From positions 1 to 8,045 of the forward strand of contig JAOUCV010000087.1 of NCBI GenBank assembly GCA_029859555.1: a stretch of DNA of 8,045 nucleotides, written 5' to 3'. A program made the translations under genes and the position numbers. The notes beneath the pieces are model-generated. The model saw nothing but the letters and a program-made list of their open reading frames with translations, had not been told where the DNA came from and did no database searches. This DNA comes from Gammaproteobacteria bacterium (GTDB taxonomy: Bacteria > Pseudomonadota > Gammaproteobacteria > UBA9214). Positions 1 to 7,218 of this stretch are shown here, piece after piece (positions within the stretch are counted from its first letter, which is position 1; every line of letters starts with the position of its first letter).

Positions 1-2
1 CC

Positions 3-1220
3 GCCATATCCGCCTCGTTCAACACGCCGCTGGCCGGTGTTATCTTTTCCATGGAAGTTGTCATGATGGAATACTCGGTGGTGAGCTTCGCACCGGTCAT
101 CCTGTCCGCCGTGACAGCCACCACCCTGACGCGCCTCGTCTTTGGCAGTGAACGGGTGTTCTCAATCCCTGCCATGCAACTGGAATCCCTGCTGGAATTA
201 CCCTATGTCATCATTATGGGGGTTACGCTGGGTTGTATTGCTGCGCTGTTTATACATTTGCTGCAACGCTCCACCAGTCTGTCGAAAGGCTGGCCAATAT
301 GGATTCGCTGCACGCTGGGCGGCGCTATCGTTGGACTGATTGCCATGGGCGTACCCGAGGTCATGGGCATCGGTTATGACACCGTCAACCAGGCATTACT
401 GGGGCAACTGGCCCTGTCAGTTCTGCTGGTCGTCACCGTCGCCAAAATCATTGCCAGCGCCGTAGGGCTGGGGCTCGGATTGCCCGGCGGCCTCATCGGC
501 CCCACCATCGTGATTGGCGCGCTGGCCGGTGGCGCCACCGGCATTATTGCTGACACCTGGCTACCGGGTGAAATTGCCTCGCCGGCCTTCTATGCATTGA
601 TCGGCATGTGCACCATGATGGGTGCCACCCTGCAGGCACCACTCGCCGCACTCACCGCATTGCTGGAACTTACCGCCAACCCGCACATCATTCTGCCCGG
701 CATGCTGGCAGTGATTGCCGGCGTACTGGTCAGCAGGGAAGTGTTTGGCAAGGAATCCGTTTACCTGGTGCTGATGAAAGCACGCGGCCTGGACTACCAC
801 GACACCCCCATCACCCAGGCATTGAGACGCATCGGCGTCGCCAGTGTAATGGAAAAGCGTTACGAATCATTAGCAGAAACAGTTGACCATCAGCAGGCAC
901 TGGATGCGCTTGCAAACGAGCCGCGCTGGATACTGATCACCCGGGAGCGGCAGCCACAGGCCATTATGCCGGCAGCGGACCTGGCCCGTGAGCTACAGGA
1001 ACATCCTCAAGAGACTGTCTGCGCACTGTCGGAGATACCGGCTGAACGCAGGGATGTTACTGCCATTGATTTCCAGGCGACGCTGCAGGAAGCACTGGAA
1101 GTCCTGAATGCGAATGATGCCGAGGCGCTGTACGTTACCCGGCACACTGTCCCGGGAATCCGCCGGGTTTACGGAATACTGACGCGTGAGGATATTGACC
1201 GCAGCTACAGCGTTAACTGA
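3..1220 (+). CDS. ClC-family chloride channel/transporter with C-terminal CBS-like pair (5' end missing)
   Basis: This is a membrane protein moving chloride or a related anion. The reading frame is open from position 3, so the ATG at 51 is internal and the true start lies left of the window. The first residues, NTPLAGVIFSME, match the conserved ClC segment NAPLAG(I/V)LF..E. The anion-filter loop PGGLIGP is encoded at 483-503, with isoleucine where ClC-ec1 has Phe357. A tyrosine at 762-764 (ESVYLVL) matches the inner-gate Tyr445. From about 843 to 1217 the soluble tail looks like two degenerate CBS domains, the second ending VYGILTREDIDRSY. The gating-glutamate region (GxEGP) would lie outside the window. 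The position of the internal proton glutamate (Glu203 of ClC-ec1) is valine (GTT at 57-59), as in true chloride channels. The gene converges with folE, 22 bases away. Family assignment is firm; channel versus exchanger is open. Confidence 0.93.
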   Translation, partial: AISASFNTPLAGVIFSMEVVMMEYSVVSFAPVILSAVTATTLTRLVFGSERVFSIPAMQLESLLELPYVIIMGVTLGCIAALFIHLLQRSTSLSKGWPIWIRCTLGGAIVGLIAMGVPEVMGIGYDTVNQALLGQLALSVLLVVTVAKIIASAVGLGLGLPGGLIGPTIVIGALAGGATGIIADTWLPGEIASPAFYALIGMCTMMGATLQAPLAALTALLELTANPHIILPGMLAVIAGVLVSREVFGKESVYLVLMKARGLDYHDTPITQALRRIGVASVMEKRYESLAETVDHQQALDALANEPRWILITRERQPQAIMPAADLARELQEHPQETVCALSEIPAERRDVTAIDFQATLQEALEVLNANDAEALYVTRHTVPGIRRVYGILTREDIDRSYSVN

Positions 1221-1235
1221 AATCGACAGGGTGAA

Positions 1236-1261
1236 GCGGTTGTCAGGACCTCACCAACCGC
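1236..1261. other. Inverted repeat at the convergent gene ends
   Basis: GCGGTTG at 1236-1242 can pair with CAACCGC at 1255-1261 around a 12-base loop. It sits where the ClC gene (stop at 1220) and folE (stop codon 1243-1245, inside the loop) converge. Neither side has a run of T, so it is not a standard intrinsic terminator. It could still help end transcription or protect 3' ends, but it may be chance. Confidence 0.3.
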
Positions 1262-1797
1262 AGAAACTCGGAGCGGGTTCTGTCATGATCACGAAAAGTA
1301 CCCAGCATCATTGATGTGGTCATCATCGAGTTTTGTTTCTCGACACCGCGCATCATCATGCACAGGTGCTTGGCCTCTATAATCACACCCACACCGGCCG
1401 GTGCAATCGCCGTCATCAGTGTATCGGCAATCTGCTTGGTCAGGTTCTCCTGGATCTGCAAACGTTGCGCGAACATATCCACGATACGGGCAATTTTTGA
1501 CAAACCTATCACCTTGCCGGTTGGTATATAGGCAACGTGACATTTGCCAATAAACGGCAACAGGTGATGTTCGCACAGGGAGTACAGCTCGATGTCTTTC
1601 ACCAGGATCATCTGGTTATTCTCCGATTCGAAAATGGCATTATTAACCACTTCCTCGGCAGACTGCGTATAGCCACGCGTCAGGTACTGCATGGCCTTGG
1701 CGGCACGCTCCGGTGTTTTCTGCAGACCTTCACGTGACGGATCTTCTCCGATATCCCTGATTATTCCTTCATATAACTCGGTAAGCCTGGTATCCAT
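1243..1797 (-). CDS. folE: GTP cyclohydrolase I (type IA)
   Basis: FolE converts GTP to 7,8-dihydroneopterin triphosphate plus formate, the first step of tetrahydrofolate synthesis and also the entry to queuosine-type deazapurines. It is a cytosolic homodecamer. The 184-residue product has the zinc-binding motif CEHH (Cys75, His78) in [20 protein letters not shown] and the third ligand Cys146 in [10 protein letters not shown]. The conserved [17 protein letters not shown] helix is at about 98-114. These cysteines mark the zinc-dependent type IA enzyme rather than IB (FolE2). I chose the ATG at 1797 because [13 protein letters not shown] matches the usual family start and GGGGGA lies four bases upstream. 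A longer frame opens at 1857 but would overlap the upstream gene and adds no family sequence. It follows the cation transporter by 34 bases, so it is probably the last gene of that operon. Confidence 0.97.
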   Translation of the reverse strand: MDTRLTELYEGIIRDIGEDPSREGLQKTPERAAKAMQYLTRGYTQSAEEVVNNAIFESENNQMILVKDIELYSLCEHHLLPFIGKCHVAYIPTGKVIGLSKIARIVDMFAQRLQIQENLTKQIADTLMTAIAPAGVGVIIEAKHLCMMMRGVEKQNSMMTTSMMLGTFRDHDRTRSEFLRLVRS

Positions 1798-1831
1798 TTT
1801 TCCCCCGTTTAATAGCTGTAATACCAATGGG

Positions 1832-2941
1832 TCATACTGGCATACCCGGCTGCGCACCGGGTGCCGTAGCTATCCCTTCCACCTCAAGCGTAACATGCTG
1901 AACTCGCGGCAAACGTTGGCGAACAGCCGCAGCAAGTTCCTCGATAATCTCTTCTGTACGCTCAAGGGTTGCCTGCGCCGCAGCACGTATACGGCAGTAA
2001 TCACGTACATTTTCGTCCTCGCGCCGATCTTTCGGAAGCATCGACAGGTAGCTGTTCTCGCTGTCCAGCATACGCTGCTTCAGACCCGCAATAATGGCTT
2101 CCTCGCGCAGTTCCACCTCAGCCACCAGGACCGTATGCTGATCATCGATAATGATCGAACGCAAATCATGATAGCGCTCAACTTCCGAATGCCCCTTGAC
2201 AATATCGGCAAACGCAGCCTCAGCGCCATGGTCCCTGACGTCAGCAAGAAAACGCATATTAACACTACCGAGAAAAAAGGCGGTCAGACCGAGCAGCACC
2301 GCGATCAACATGGAAAAACCAATATCCCAGTAAGGATTCCCGGTAAAAACGGACATCAATATACCGCTGGCTGCCAGCAACACGCCCAGTGTCGCCACCG
2401 TATCTTCCAGCACAACGGCAACCAGCGTTGGGTCATCGGAACGCAGCAGCGACTTGAGGAAACCGTTTTTTCCACGAACACGCATCTGCTTGAGGAACTC
2501 GCGCACGGCAACAAGCAGGGAATAGCCGTCCAGAACCAGCGCAATCAACAGCACCAGGCCTGCTATCCAGAGCGGATCAAAACTATAGCCGAACCACTCA
2601 AGCGGCGCCCTGGGTTGCTTCTGCCCCACCAATGCCCAGGAATGCCACGCATGCGCCAGTCCCAGACCACAGCCAATGGAAAACAGGCCAATGGCACTCC
2701 ACAGGTTCCATAAATATTTCTTCTGCCCGTGACCAAAGGCATAGTTGGCATCCGAGGGTTTTTCAGCGACTTTCAGCCCGATCAGCAGGAAGCCCTGGTT
2801 GAGACTGTCCATCATGCTGTGGATGGCCTCGTTCATCATGGAAGCCGAATGTGTCAGCAGGGCTGCGGCAAATTTCAGCACTGTCAGAATCGTGTTCGCA
2901 ACCAGCGCGGTAATCACCGCCGTGCTTGAACCATGCGCCAT
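1832..2941 (-). CDS. Cation diffusion facilitator (CDF) family metal transporter
   Basis: CDF proteins export divalent metals such as Zn2+, Fe2+ or Mn2+ from the cytoplasm, usually in exchange for protons, as homodimers. The 369-residue product has about six hydrophobic segments (roughly 8-30, 33-56, 80-98, 123-146, 173-197, 204-226), then a soluble tail. Helix 2 carries His41-xxx-Asp45 ([12 protein letters not shown]), the CDF metal site, followed by [12 protein letters not shown] at 67-78, which matches the usual FGxGR(E)xY loop. In helix 5 the acidic pair Glu179-Asp180 ([11 protein letters not shown]) stands near the second half of the site, where many family members have HxxxD. This pattern recalls the ZnT9-like branch, so the substrate should not be assumed to be zinc. 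The tail (about 227-369) holds the cytoplasmic domain plus an extra charged helix near 288-345. The start at 2941 has only a weak upstream AAGAGA. folE begins 34 bases downstream. Confidence 0.92.
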   Translation of the reverse strand: MAHGSSTAVITALVANTILTVLKFAAALLTHSASMMNEAIHSMMDSLNQGFLLIGLKVAEKPSDANYAFGHGQKKYLWNLWSAIGLFSIGCGLGLAHAWHSWALVGQKQPRAPLEWFGYSFDPLWIAGLVLLIALVLDGYSLLVAVREFLKQMRVRGKNGFLKSLLRSDDPTLVAVVLEDTVATLGVLLAASGILMSVFTGNPYWDIGFSMLIAVLLGLTAFFLGSVNMRFLADVRDHGAEAAFADIVKGHSEVERYHDLRSIIIDDQHTVLVAEVELREEAIIAGLKQRMLDSENSYLSMLPKDRREDENVRDYCRIRAAAQATLERTEEIIEELAAAVRQRLPRVQHVTLEVEGIATAPGAQPGMPV

Positions 2942-3009
2942 AATCAGGTTTCTCTTGTTGTTAACATTTCACTGCCGGGTTGCAAGCTCAGATCCCTGCA
3001 ACACAGGCA

Positions 3010-3462
3010 TCACTGGTAACGCACATCGTCAATTTCTATCCAGCCACCCTGCAGACGGCCATCCGGATCATGATGGGTCCAGTGAATAACACCACCACGG
3101 TCATTCCACTCATAACGACCGCGCACCAGCAGTGACAGGTTTTTACGCGCCGGTATTCGCCGCGCCAGGTCGATATTATGGGCAACCATCACGGTGTGAC
3201 CATCGTCCAGTTCAAGAATAAACTTCTGATGCCGCGAACCTTCGTTATCATCTCGCAGCACACGACTGATATGTCCACGGGTCTCCAGCCAGACACCTGA
3301 CTGTCCTGCCGCATAGGCCTGCTGCAAGCTGCCTTGCTGCGTAACGTCCGCATAATCGTCAGTCTGGCTGTTCGGCACATAGTACTGATAAACAAGCAGG
3401 CCCAGCACGATCAGAACCGGCACTATCCTGCGACCGGAGCGGAGAATATGTTTATTATTCAC
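3010..3462 (-). CDS. DUF3465 family protein, membrane-anchored
   Basis: Function is unknown. I recognise the family from several conserved blocks: GSRHQKFILEL (75-85), VAHNIDLARRIP (93-104), EWNDRGGVIHWTHHDP (118-133) and the closing GGWIEIDDVRYQ. The 150-residue product starts with a short basic segment and one hydrophobic helix at about 13-29, so the remaining domain probably lies in the periplasm, anchored or released. The conserved core looks like a small beta-barrel of OB type (inference). His127, His130 and His131 form a cluster that could bind metal; the next gene encodes a metal transporter, but this link is only suggestive. The start codon is GTG, forced by an in-frame TAG four codons upstream, and there is no good ribosome binding site. 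It lies 34 bases after the ATPase gene and 68 bases before the CDF gene, all on one strand. Confidence 0.88.
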   Translation of the reverse strand: MNNKHILRSGRRIVPVLIVLGLLVYQYYVPNSQTDDYADVTQQGSLQQAYAAGQSGVWLETRGHISRVLRDDNEGSRHQKFILELDDGHTVMVAHNIDLARRIPARKNLSLLVRGRYEWNDRGGVIHWTHHDPDGRLQGGWIEIDDVRYQ

Positions 3463-3496
3463 GGGAAGGATCTATGATAAAAAAGTTACGCAAACT

Positions 3497-4960
3497 TCAG
3501 CGTTTCAGAATGGAGCCCAGCACCCCGCGCGATATCTGGCGCCCCAGCGAACTGCCTATGGATCGCACGATACTTTTCAACATCGCCTCAACCACACCCT
3601 GACGATTGCTGCCCCTGCCGCTGGATTTCCTTGCGGCCGGCTTCCCGGCAGCAGCCGCAGCTTCATCACGCGCCGTTTTCTCGGCCCGCTCGTTAAGCAT
3701 TTCGTAGGCAGAGCGCCGGTCAAGCGGCTGGTCGTAACGCTGGCTGAACATGCTCGCCTCAATCACTGCATTGCGTTCCGCAGCCGTTGCCGGCCCCAGC
3801 CGTGATGCCGGCGGGCGAATCAGCACCCGGTCCACCACACCCGGGATACCCTTGCCGCCCAGCGTTGACACCAGCGCTTCACCCACACCCAGCTCCTTGA
3901 TCGCTGCAGCCGCATCAAAGGCCGGGTTCACACGAAAGGTCTCTGCAGCGGCACGCACCGCCTTCTGGTCACGCGGGGTAAACGCACGCAGTGCGTGCTG
4001 GATACGATTACCCAGTTGCCCCAGCACTGCATCAGGAATATCCAGCGGGTTCTGGGTGACGAAATAGACACCGACACCCTTGGAGCGAATCAGCCGCACC
4101 ACCTGTTCAACCTTGTCAACAAGTGCCGACGGCGCACCCTTGAATAACAGGTGTGCCTCGTCAAAGAAAAATACCAGGCGCGGCTTGTCGGGATCGCCGA
4201 CTTCCGGCAGCTCCTCGAACAGCTCGGACAACAGCCATAATAAAAACGTCGCATACAACTTCGGTGTCTGCATCAGCTTGCCTGCAGCCAGGATATTGAT
4301 GTTGCCATAGGCTGTGGAACTCATGCGCATAAAATCAAACAGGTCCAGTGCCGGCTCACCCATGAACTGGCGGGCACCTTCCTGTTCCAGAACCAGCAGG
4401 CGGCGCTGGATCGCACCAATGGAAGCACCTGAAATATTGCCGTATTCAAGCCGCAGCTGTTTGGCGTTCTCACCGGCGAAAGTCAGCAGGGCACGCAGAT
4501 CCTTGAGATCCAGCAACAACAAGCCCTGGTCATCAGCGATTTTAAAAACAGCATAGATAATGCCTTCCTGGGTGTCATTCAGATCAAGCATGCGCGACAG
4601 CAACAGCGGCCCCATTTCAGACACCGTGGTACGCACACGGTGACCTTTCTTGCCAAACAGGTCCCAGAAAACTACCGGGAAAGACTCTTGCGTGTAAGGT
4701 TCAAGACCGATCGCAGTCGCTCTTTCCTGCAGCTTTGGATGTTGCTTGCCGGGCTGGCTGATACCGGATAAATCACCCTTTACGTCGGCAAGGAATACCG
4801 GCACACCGCGACGCGAAAACTCTTCGGCAAGAATCTGCAGGGAAACGGTTTTACCCGTACCTGTCGCCCCGGCAATCAGGCCATGACGATTCGCCAGGCG
4901 CGGTAACAGATAAACCGGCTGCGCACCCTTGCCGACAAAAATACCCGGATCATCCTGCAT
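3497..4960 (-). CDS. HerA-type ATPase of the DUF853 (YjgR) family
   Basis: This belongs to the HerA/FtsK branch of P-loop ATPases, which form hexameric rings and usually act on DNA. The precise role of the YjgR branch is not established. The 487-residue product has the FVGKG...[11 protein letters not shown] start, Walker A GATGTGKT at 31-38, [12 protein letters not shown] at 55-66, Walker [14 protein letters not shown] at 261-273 (Asp267, Glu268) and the polar sensor [10 protein letters not shown] at 301-310. It closes with an alanine- and lysine-rich linker (about 425-455) and a basic C-terminal helix region. Length matches the E. coli YjgR size. The start at 4960 is backed by a strong AAGGAG eight bases upstream. 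A 61-residue helical protein is encoded just before it, ending 21 bases upstream. HerA proteins can pair with the NurA nuclease, but none is seen here. Confidence 0.95.
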   Translation of the reverse strand: MQDDPGIFVGKGAQPVYLLPRLANRHGLIAGATGTGKTVSLQILAEEFSRRGVPVFLADVKGDLSGISQPGKQHPKLQERATAIGLEPYTQESFPVVFWDLFGKKGHRVRTTVSEMGPLLLSRMLDLNDTQEGIIYAVFKIADDQGLLLLDLKDLRALLTFAGENAKQLRLEYGNISGASIGAIQRRLLVLEQEGARQFMGEPALDLFDFMRMSSTAYGNINILAAGKLMQTPKLYATFLLWLLSELFEELPEVGDPDKPRLVFFFDEAHLLFKGAPSALVDKVEQVVRLIRSKGVGVYFVTQNPLDIPDAVLGQLGNRIQHALRAFTPRDQKAVRAAAETFRVNPAFDAAAAIKELGVGEALVSTLGGKGIPGVVDRVLIRPPASRLGPATAAERNAVIEASMFSQRYDQPLDRRSAYEMLNERAEKTARDEAAAAAGKPAARKSSGRGSNRQGVVEAMLKSIVRSIGSSLGRQISRGVLGSILKR

Positions 4961-4968
4961 GGTTACAG

Positions 4969-4974
4969 CTCCTT
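4969..4974 (-). promoter_or_regulatory. Ribosome binding site of the HerA-type ATPase gene
   Basis: AAGGAG, within a longer GGGAAGGAG, lies eight bases before the ATG at 4960. It occupies the whole short gap after the stop of the small upstream gene, so the two are likely translated from one message. It supports the chosen start. Confidence 0.8.
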
Positions 4975-4981
4975 CCCTTGG

Positions 4982-5167
4982 TTAAGCCTGCGACGGATCG
5001 CCTGAGGCGTCTGCCAGGCTGTCTACGATTTTTGCGTATTCCGTACCCAGGTCTTTCAGCTCCTGCAATTCAAACATGGAGGCAGGCTGACCGGATGACT
5101 TGATTGCGCGCTGAATGGTCTGCATACGCGCAATGACCTTTTCCAGGTGTTGCTGTGTTTCACTCAT
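4982..5167 (-). CDS. Small helical protein upstream of the HerA-type ATPase (61 aa)
   Basis: I do not recognise a named family. The product starting at the ATG at 5167 reads MSETQQHLEKVIARMQ and is 61 residues long. It appears to form two helices, about 3-24 and 31-55, joined by a SSGQPAS turn, with a polar, acidic end (DASGDPSQA). There is no signal peptide, membrane segment or cysteine. Earlier in-frame ATGs exist at 5188 and 5206 but add an atypical stretch and lack a ribosome binding site. For 5167 a GGGAG lies about 12 bases upstream, which is long, so the start is the weak point. It sits 21 bases before the ATPase gene. A helical-hairpin partner or regulator of that ATPase is a reasonable inference, based on position only. 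Confidence 0.7.
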   Translation of the reverse strand: MSETQQHLEKVIARMQTIQRAIKSSGQPASMFELQELKDLGTEYAKIVDSLADASGDPSQA

Positions 5168-5255
5168 AATCGAGATCTGCTCCCGCATCGATAGCCGCAT
5201 CTGCACCAGATATAAACATCGGCACTACAGCATGTCTGCCACATTCAGGGCATAG

Positions 5256-5261
5256 AGTATA
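5256..5261 (-). promoter_or_regulatory. Candidate -10 box upstream of the small helical gene
   Basis: On the minus strand TATACT occurs at 5261-5256 and is preceded by TGTG. No good -35 hexamer is found at the usual spacing. It lies about 90 bases before the ATG at 5167, in the only sizeable gap inside the block (5168-5306, 139 bases), so it could start an ATPase-operon transcript. Weak evidence. Confidence 0.25.
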
Positions 5262-5306
5262 CACATCGTCCGGCGCACGGAAGACGTGCAAGCCGCGGCA
5301 AACCGG

Positions 5307-5666
5307 TCACTCTGCGTTGTCCTGCCCGTCCGGTCGTGAATCCTTCTCATCAGTCTGCGGCCGCTTGCGCTGCGGCGGCATAATATTCCGTCGCATCCGC
5401 CGCCGCGACATAGAATCCGAAACCACCCCGTAGCTTACCGCCAGCAATGCACCACCAAGCAGGGAAAGCAGCAAATAATGCGCATTCCAGATATATACAA
5501 AGGCGACATCCAGATAACCGGACTTCAGCAAATTAAAAGCCACCTGAAAGTTTTCTATCAGACTGTCACTGACAGGCGGCAACCGTGACTGTGCGGCTTG
5601 CGGCTTGTCGATCCAGAACCAGACAACCCAGCCGAGCAGAAATACAACAAACGCACTACGCAACAT
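5307..5666 (-). CDS. Unrecognised two-helix membrane protein (119 aa)
   Basis: No family was recognised. The product starts MLRSAFVVFLLGWVVWFWID, an N-terminal hydrophobic helix at about 4-19 that could be an anchor or an uncleaved signal. A polar loop rich in hydrophobic and aromatic residues follows (20-61), then a second hydrophobic helix at 63-82. The tail after it is arginine-rich (SRRRMRRN at 87-94) and then acidic. By the positive-inside rule the tail would be in the cytoplasm and the loop in the periplasm. The start ATG at 5666 has GGAGA about nine bases upstream. The gene starts only 20 bases after the intrinsic terminator of the lipoprotein gene, leaving little room for its own promoter. 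The next gene is 139 bases downstream on the same strand. Confidence 0.75.
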   Translation of the reverse strand: MLRSAFVVFLLGWVVWFWIDKPQAAQSRLPPVSDSLIENFQVAFNLLKSGYLDVAFVYIWNAHYLLLSLLGGALLAVSYGVVSDSMSRRRMRRNIMPPQRKRPQTDEKDSRPDGQDNAE

Positions 5667-5686
5667 TGAAAATAATCTCCGCAGAT

Positions 5687-5715
5687 AAAAAAGGCCGGAT
5701 AAAAATCCGGCCTTT
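5687..5715 (-). terminator. Intrinsic terminator after the alanine-rich lipoprotein gene
   Basis: An 11-base perfect inverted repeat, AAAGGCCGGAT at 5690-5700 and ATCCGGCCTTT at 5705-5715, closes a loop of four A on the plus strand. Read on the minus strand, the stem is followed by T residues, giving six T in a row at its 3' side (5692-5687). It lies 21 bases after the lipoprotein stop. Read on the plus strand only three T follow, so it may work weakly in that direction too. Confidence 0.9.
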
Positions 5716-5736
5716 ATGCTACACCTGTCGGGTAGC

Positions 5737-6132
5737 TTATTCCTTCATGGCAGCGTCGGCTTCTGCTGCAGCGTCTTGCGCTTTTTCAGCGGCTTCGTCT
5801 GCAGCTTGCTGGGCATCGTCGGCGGCTTCTTCTGCCTCTGCAGCGGCTTCTTCCGCAGCTTGCTGGGCATCGTCGGCGCTGTCTGAAACAGCATCAGCAG
5901 CGTCATCCATGGCATCACTTGCGGCATCCGCAGCATCCTCGGCAGCATCTTCTGCCTTCTCGGCAGCTTCTTCTGCAGCTTCGGCCATATCCTCTGCCAC
6001 TTCTTCAGCCTTCTCTGCCGCTTCCTCGGCTGCCTCGGTTACAGTTTCAGTGATTGATTTTGAATCATCCTTGTCGCTACAACCGGCAATAAACAACACA
6101 GCACTGAACATCACAACTAACAGTTTTTTCAT
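5737..6132 (-). CDS. Alanine/acid-rich repeat lipoprotein
   Basis: This is a probable outer-membrane lipoprotein of 131 residues (133 from the upstream ATG). Numbered from the upstream ATG, it has a basic start, a hydrophobic core and the lipobox IAGC with the modified cysteine at 20. Serine follows the cysteine, so there is no inner-membrane retention aspartate at that position. Residues 35-133 are almost only Ala, Glu, Asp, Gln and Lys, and fall into exactly nine 11-residue units with hydrophobic residues mainly at positions 2 and 6. That pattern predicts one long amphipathic helix, which may assemble as a coiled coil. Size and architecture recall Lpp-like or LEA-like proteins without clear homology. 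AAGGAG at 6140-6145 is seven bases before the ATG at 6132 and only one base before the ATG at 6138, so 6132 is the better start. A terminator follows. Its job may be structural in the envelope. Confidence 0.85.
   Translation of the reverse strand: MKKLLVVMFSAVLFIAGCSDKDDSKSITETVTEAAEEAAEKAEEVAEDMAEAAEEAAEKAEDAAEDAADAASDAMDDAADAVSDSADDAQQAAEEAAAEAEEAADDAQQAADEAAEKAQDAAAEADAAMKE
5787..5878 (-). repeat. 54-bp tandem repeat inside the lipoprotein gene
   Basis: The 38-base stretches at 5787-5824 and 5841-5878 differ at only two positions and are offset by 54 bases, which is 18 codons. They encode the two DDAQQAA(D/E)EAA segments. The near-identity at DNA level suggests a fairly recent duplication within the gene, on top of the older 11-residue pattern. 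Confidence 0.85.
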
Positions 6133-6139
6133 CTTCATA

Positions 6140-6145
6140 CTCCTT
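6140..6145 (-). promoter_or_regulatory. Ribosome binding site deciding the lipoprotein start
   Basis: AAGGAG on the minus strand lies seven bases from the ATG at 6132 and one base from the ATG at 6138. Normal spacing favours 6132, giving MKKLLVVMFSAVLFIAGC. Confidence 0.75.
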
Positions 6146-6481
6146 GATGTTACTTCTATTAAAAAAATCGGTGACGGTTTCCGGTCGTGTGCGGGTCATA
6201 AATCCAGCCGCAGTTGCTTGCACAGAGAGGGCTTATTCAATATCTGAAGAGCAGGTTCGCGTCACTGCCTTCGAGAAACGGCACACCGGTGCAACGTCGA
6301 TTGCGGCAGCGTTTCTTGAAACTGCCGGCGGCGCTATTAAACAGTGACAGCACGGCGATGTAAACCACCAGGACAAACACCGAGAAACACATATTTAATC
6401 ATATATTACATACAGTTACATAATTATCAGGGGTTTTGTTTATTAATAGGCTCGACAGAAAACACTAAAAACAGCCTGAAT
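6146..6481. other. Intergenic region between divergent genes
   Basis: No supported gene lies here. An open frame at 6144-6347 on the plus strand has no ribosome binding site or family likeness. An imperfect hairpin (6305-6315 with 6318-6326, nine pairs with a two-base bulge, GTTTC-TT-GAAAC at its tip) has no T run and no known role. From about 6385 to 6450 the DNA is strongly AT-rich, as expected just upstream of a promoter. Promoters for both flanking genes should lie in this region; only one (6482-6490) is clear enough to mark. Confidence 0.5.
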
Positions 6482-6490
6482 TGCTACAAT
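6482..6490 (+). promoter_or_regulatory. Candidate extended -10 promoter of the DUF4126 operon
   Basis: TGCTACAAT reads as an extended -10 element (TGn plus TACAAT, one base off the consensus TATAAT). No good -35 is placed at 17 bases, which is tolerated in extended -10 promoters. The AT-rich DNA upstream fits. Transcription would start near 6497, leaving a leader of about 44 bases before the ATG at 6541. Confidence 0.5.
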
Positions 6491-6540
6491 ACGCCCCTTG
6501 CAGGCAGTGGAAATTTCTCCAGAAAAAACAGAGAAATCAT

Positions 6541-7218
6541 ATGGATATTACGCAGATAATTGCCCTCAGCATGGGCGTGGCCTGGGCCAGCGGCATCAAC
6601 CTGTATGCCGCCATCCTGATGCTCGGCTACATGGGTACCACCGGCAACATCGAGTTGCCACCCGAACTGCAAGTGCTCTCCGACCCCATGGTAATGGTCG
6701 CCGCCGGGGCAATGTACTGCATTGAATTTTTTGCCGACAAGGTACCCGGCGTCGATAGCGGCTGGGATGCCCTGTCTACTTTCATTCGCATTCCTGCCGG
6801 TGCGATACTTGCTGCCGGCGCAGTCGGTGATATCGGCTCGGGCGCACAGCTGGCTGCCGCCATCGCCGGCGGCACACTGGCAACCGGCAGTCACGTCACC
6901 AAGGCCGGCACCCGGGTACTGATCAACACCTCACCGGAACCCGTTACCAACTGGTTTGCCTCGGTGGGTGAAGACGTGGCTGTGATTGCCGGTCTCTGGA
7001 CCGCCCTTTATCACCCGGTTTTATTCCTCGTGTTGCTGGTATTATTCATTTTATTGAGTATCTGGCTGTTACCAAAAATCTGGCGTGGCATTAAAAGGGT
7101 TTTTGCCTTCATTCGGCGCATACTGGGCGGCAACAAGGCAGACGATCCACCGGCTCCGGTACTTTCCAGTGACAGCGGCAACAAGAACCAGGTAACGGAA
7201 ACAAAACATGAAAGCTAA
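6541..7218 (+). CDS. DUF4126 family membrane protein
   Basis: The function of this family is not established. The 225-residue product has the family's conserved blocks: ASGINLYAAILMLGYMG (16-32), EFFADKVPGVDSGWDALSTF (62-81) leading into RIPAGAIL, and HVTKAGTRVLINTSPEPVTN (118-137). There are about five hydrophobic segments, including a strong one at 158-178. The end of the protein is first basic (KIWRGIKRVFAFIRR) and then polar, probably in the cytoplasm. I chose the ATG at 6541 because the family sequence begins right there, with a weak AGAGA upstream; the frame extends to 6481 without family sequence and would overlap the promoter. The stop overlaps the start of the thioredoxin gene by 11 bases, so the two are probably coupled in translation. 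Confidence 0.9.
   Translation: MDITQIIALSMGVAWASGINLYAAILMLGYMGTTGNIELPPELQVLSDPMVMVAAGAMYCIEFFADKVPGVDSGWDALSTFIRIPAGAILAAGAVGDIGSGAQLAAAIAGGTLATGSHVTKAGTRVLINTSPEPVTNWFASVGEDVAVIAGLWTALYHPVLFLVLLVLFILLSIWLLPKIWRGIKRVFAFIRRILGGNKADDPPAPVLSSDSGNKNQVTETKHES

Noticed and set aside
1691..2713. Long plus-strand open frame of 340 codons
   Set aside because: It lies opposite the CDF and folE genes, has no membrane or family pattern, and is rich in His, Gln and Arg as expected of an antisense shadow. The minus-strand frames carry clear family motifs.
5787..5878. Repeat pair as a CRISPR or mobile-element trace
   Set aside because: The copies are in frame, encode the helix repeats of the lipoprotein and have no spacer pattern or element ends.
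5585..6247. Plus-strand frame encoding a Ser/Ala/Cys-rich protein of 220 residues
   Set aside because: It is the complement of the alanine/acid-rich lipoprotein gene, which has a lipobox, a strong ribosome binding site and a terminator. The repetitive composition alone keeps the opposite frame open.
6305..6326. Imperfect hairpin in the intergenic region as a terminator or small RNA
   Set aside because: The loop is too small without opening a pair, the stem is bulged, and no T run follows on either strand. Neither flanking gene ends here.
6144..6347. Plus-strand frame of 67 codons in the intergenic region
   Set aside because: No ribosome binding site, no recognisable family and no membrane or signal pattern beyond a short hydrophobic start. 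It begins within the lipoprotein leader region.
6452..6490. Promoter with TCGACA as -35 and TACAAT as -10
   Set aside because: The two hexamers are 27 bases apart, well beyond the usual 16-18. Only the extended -10 element is kept.
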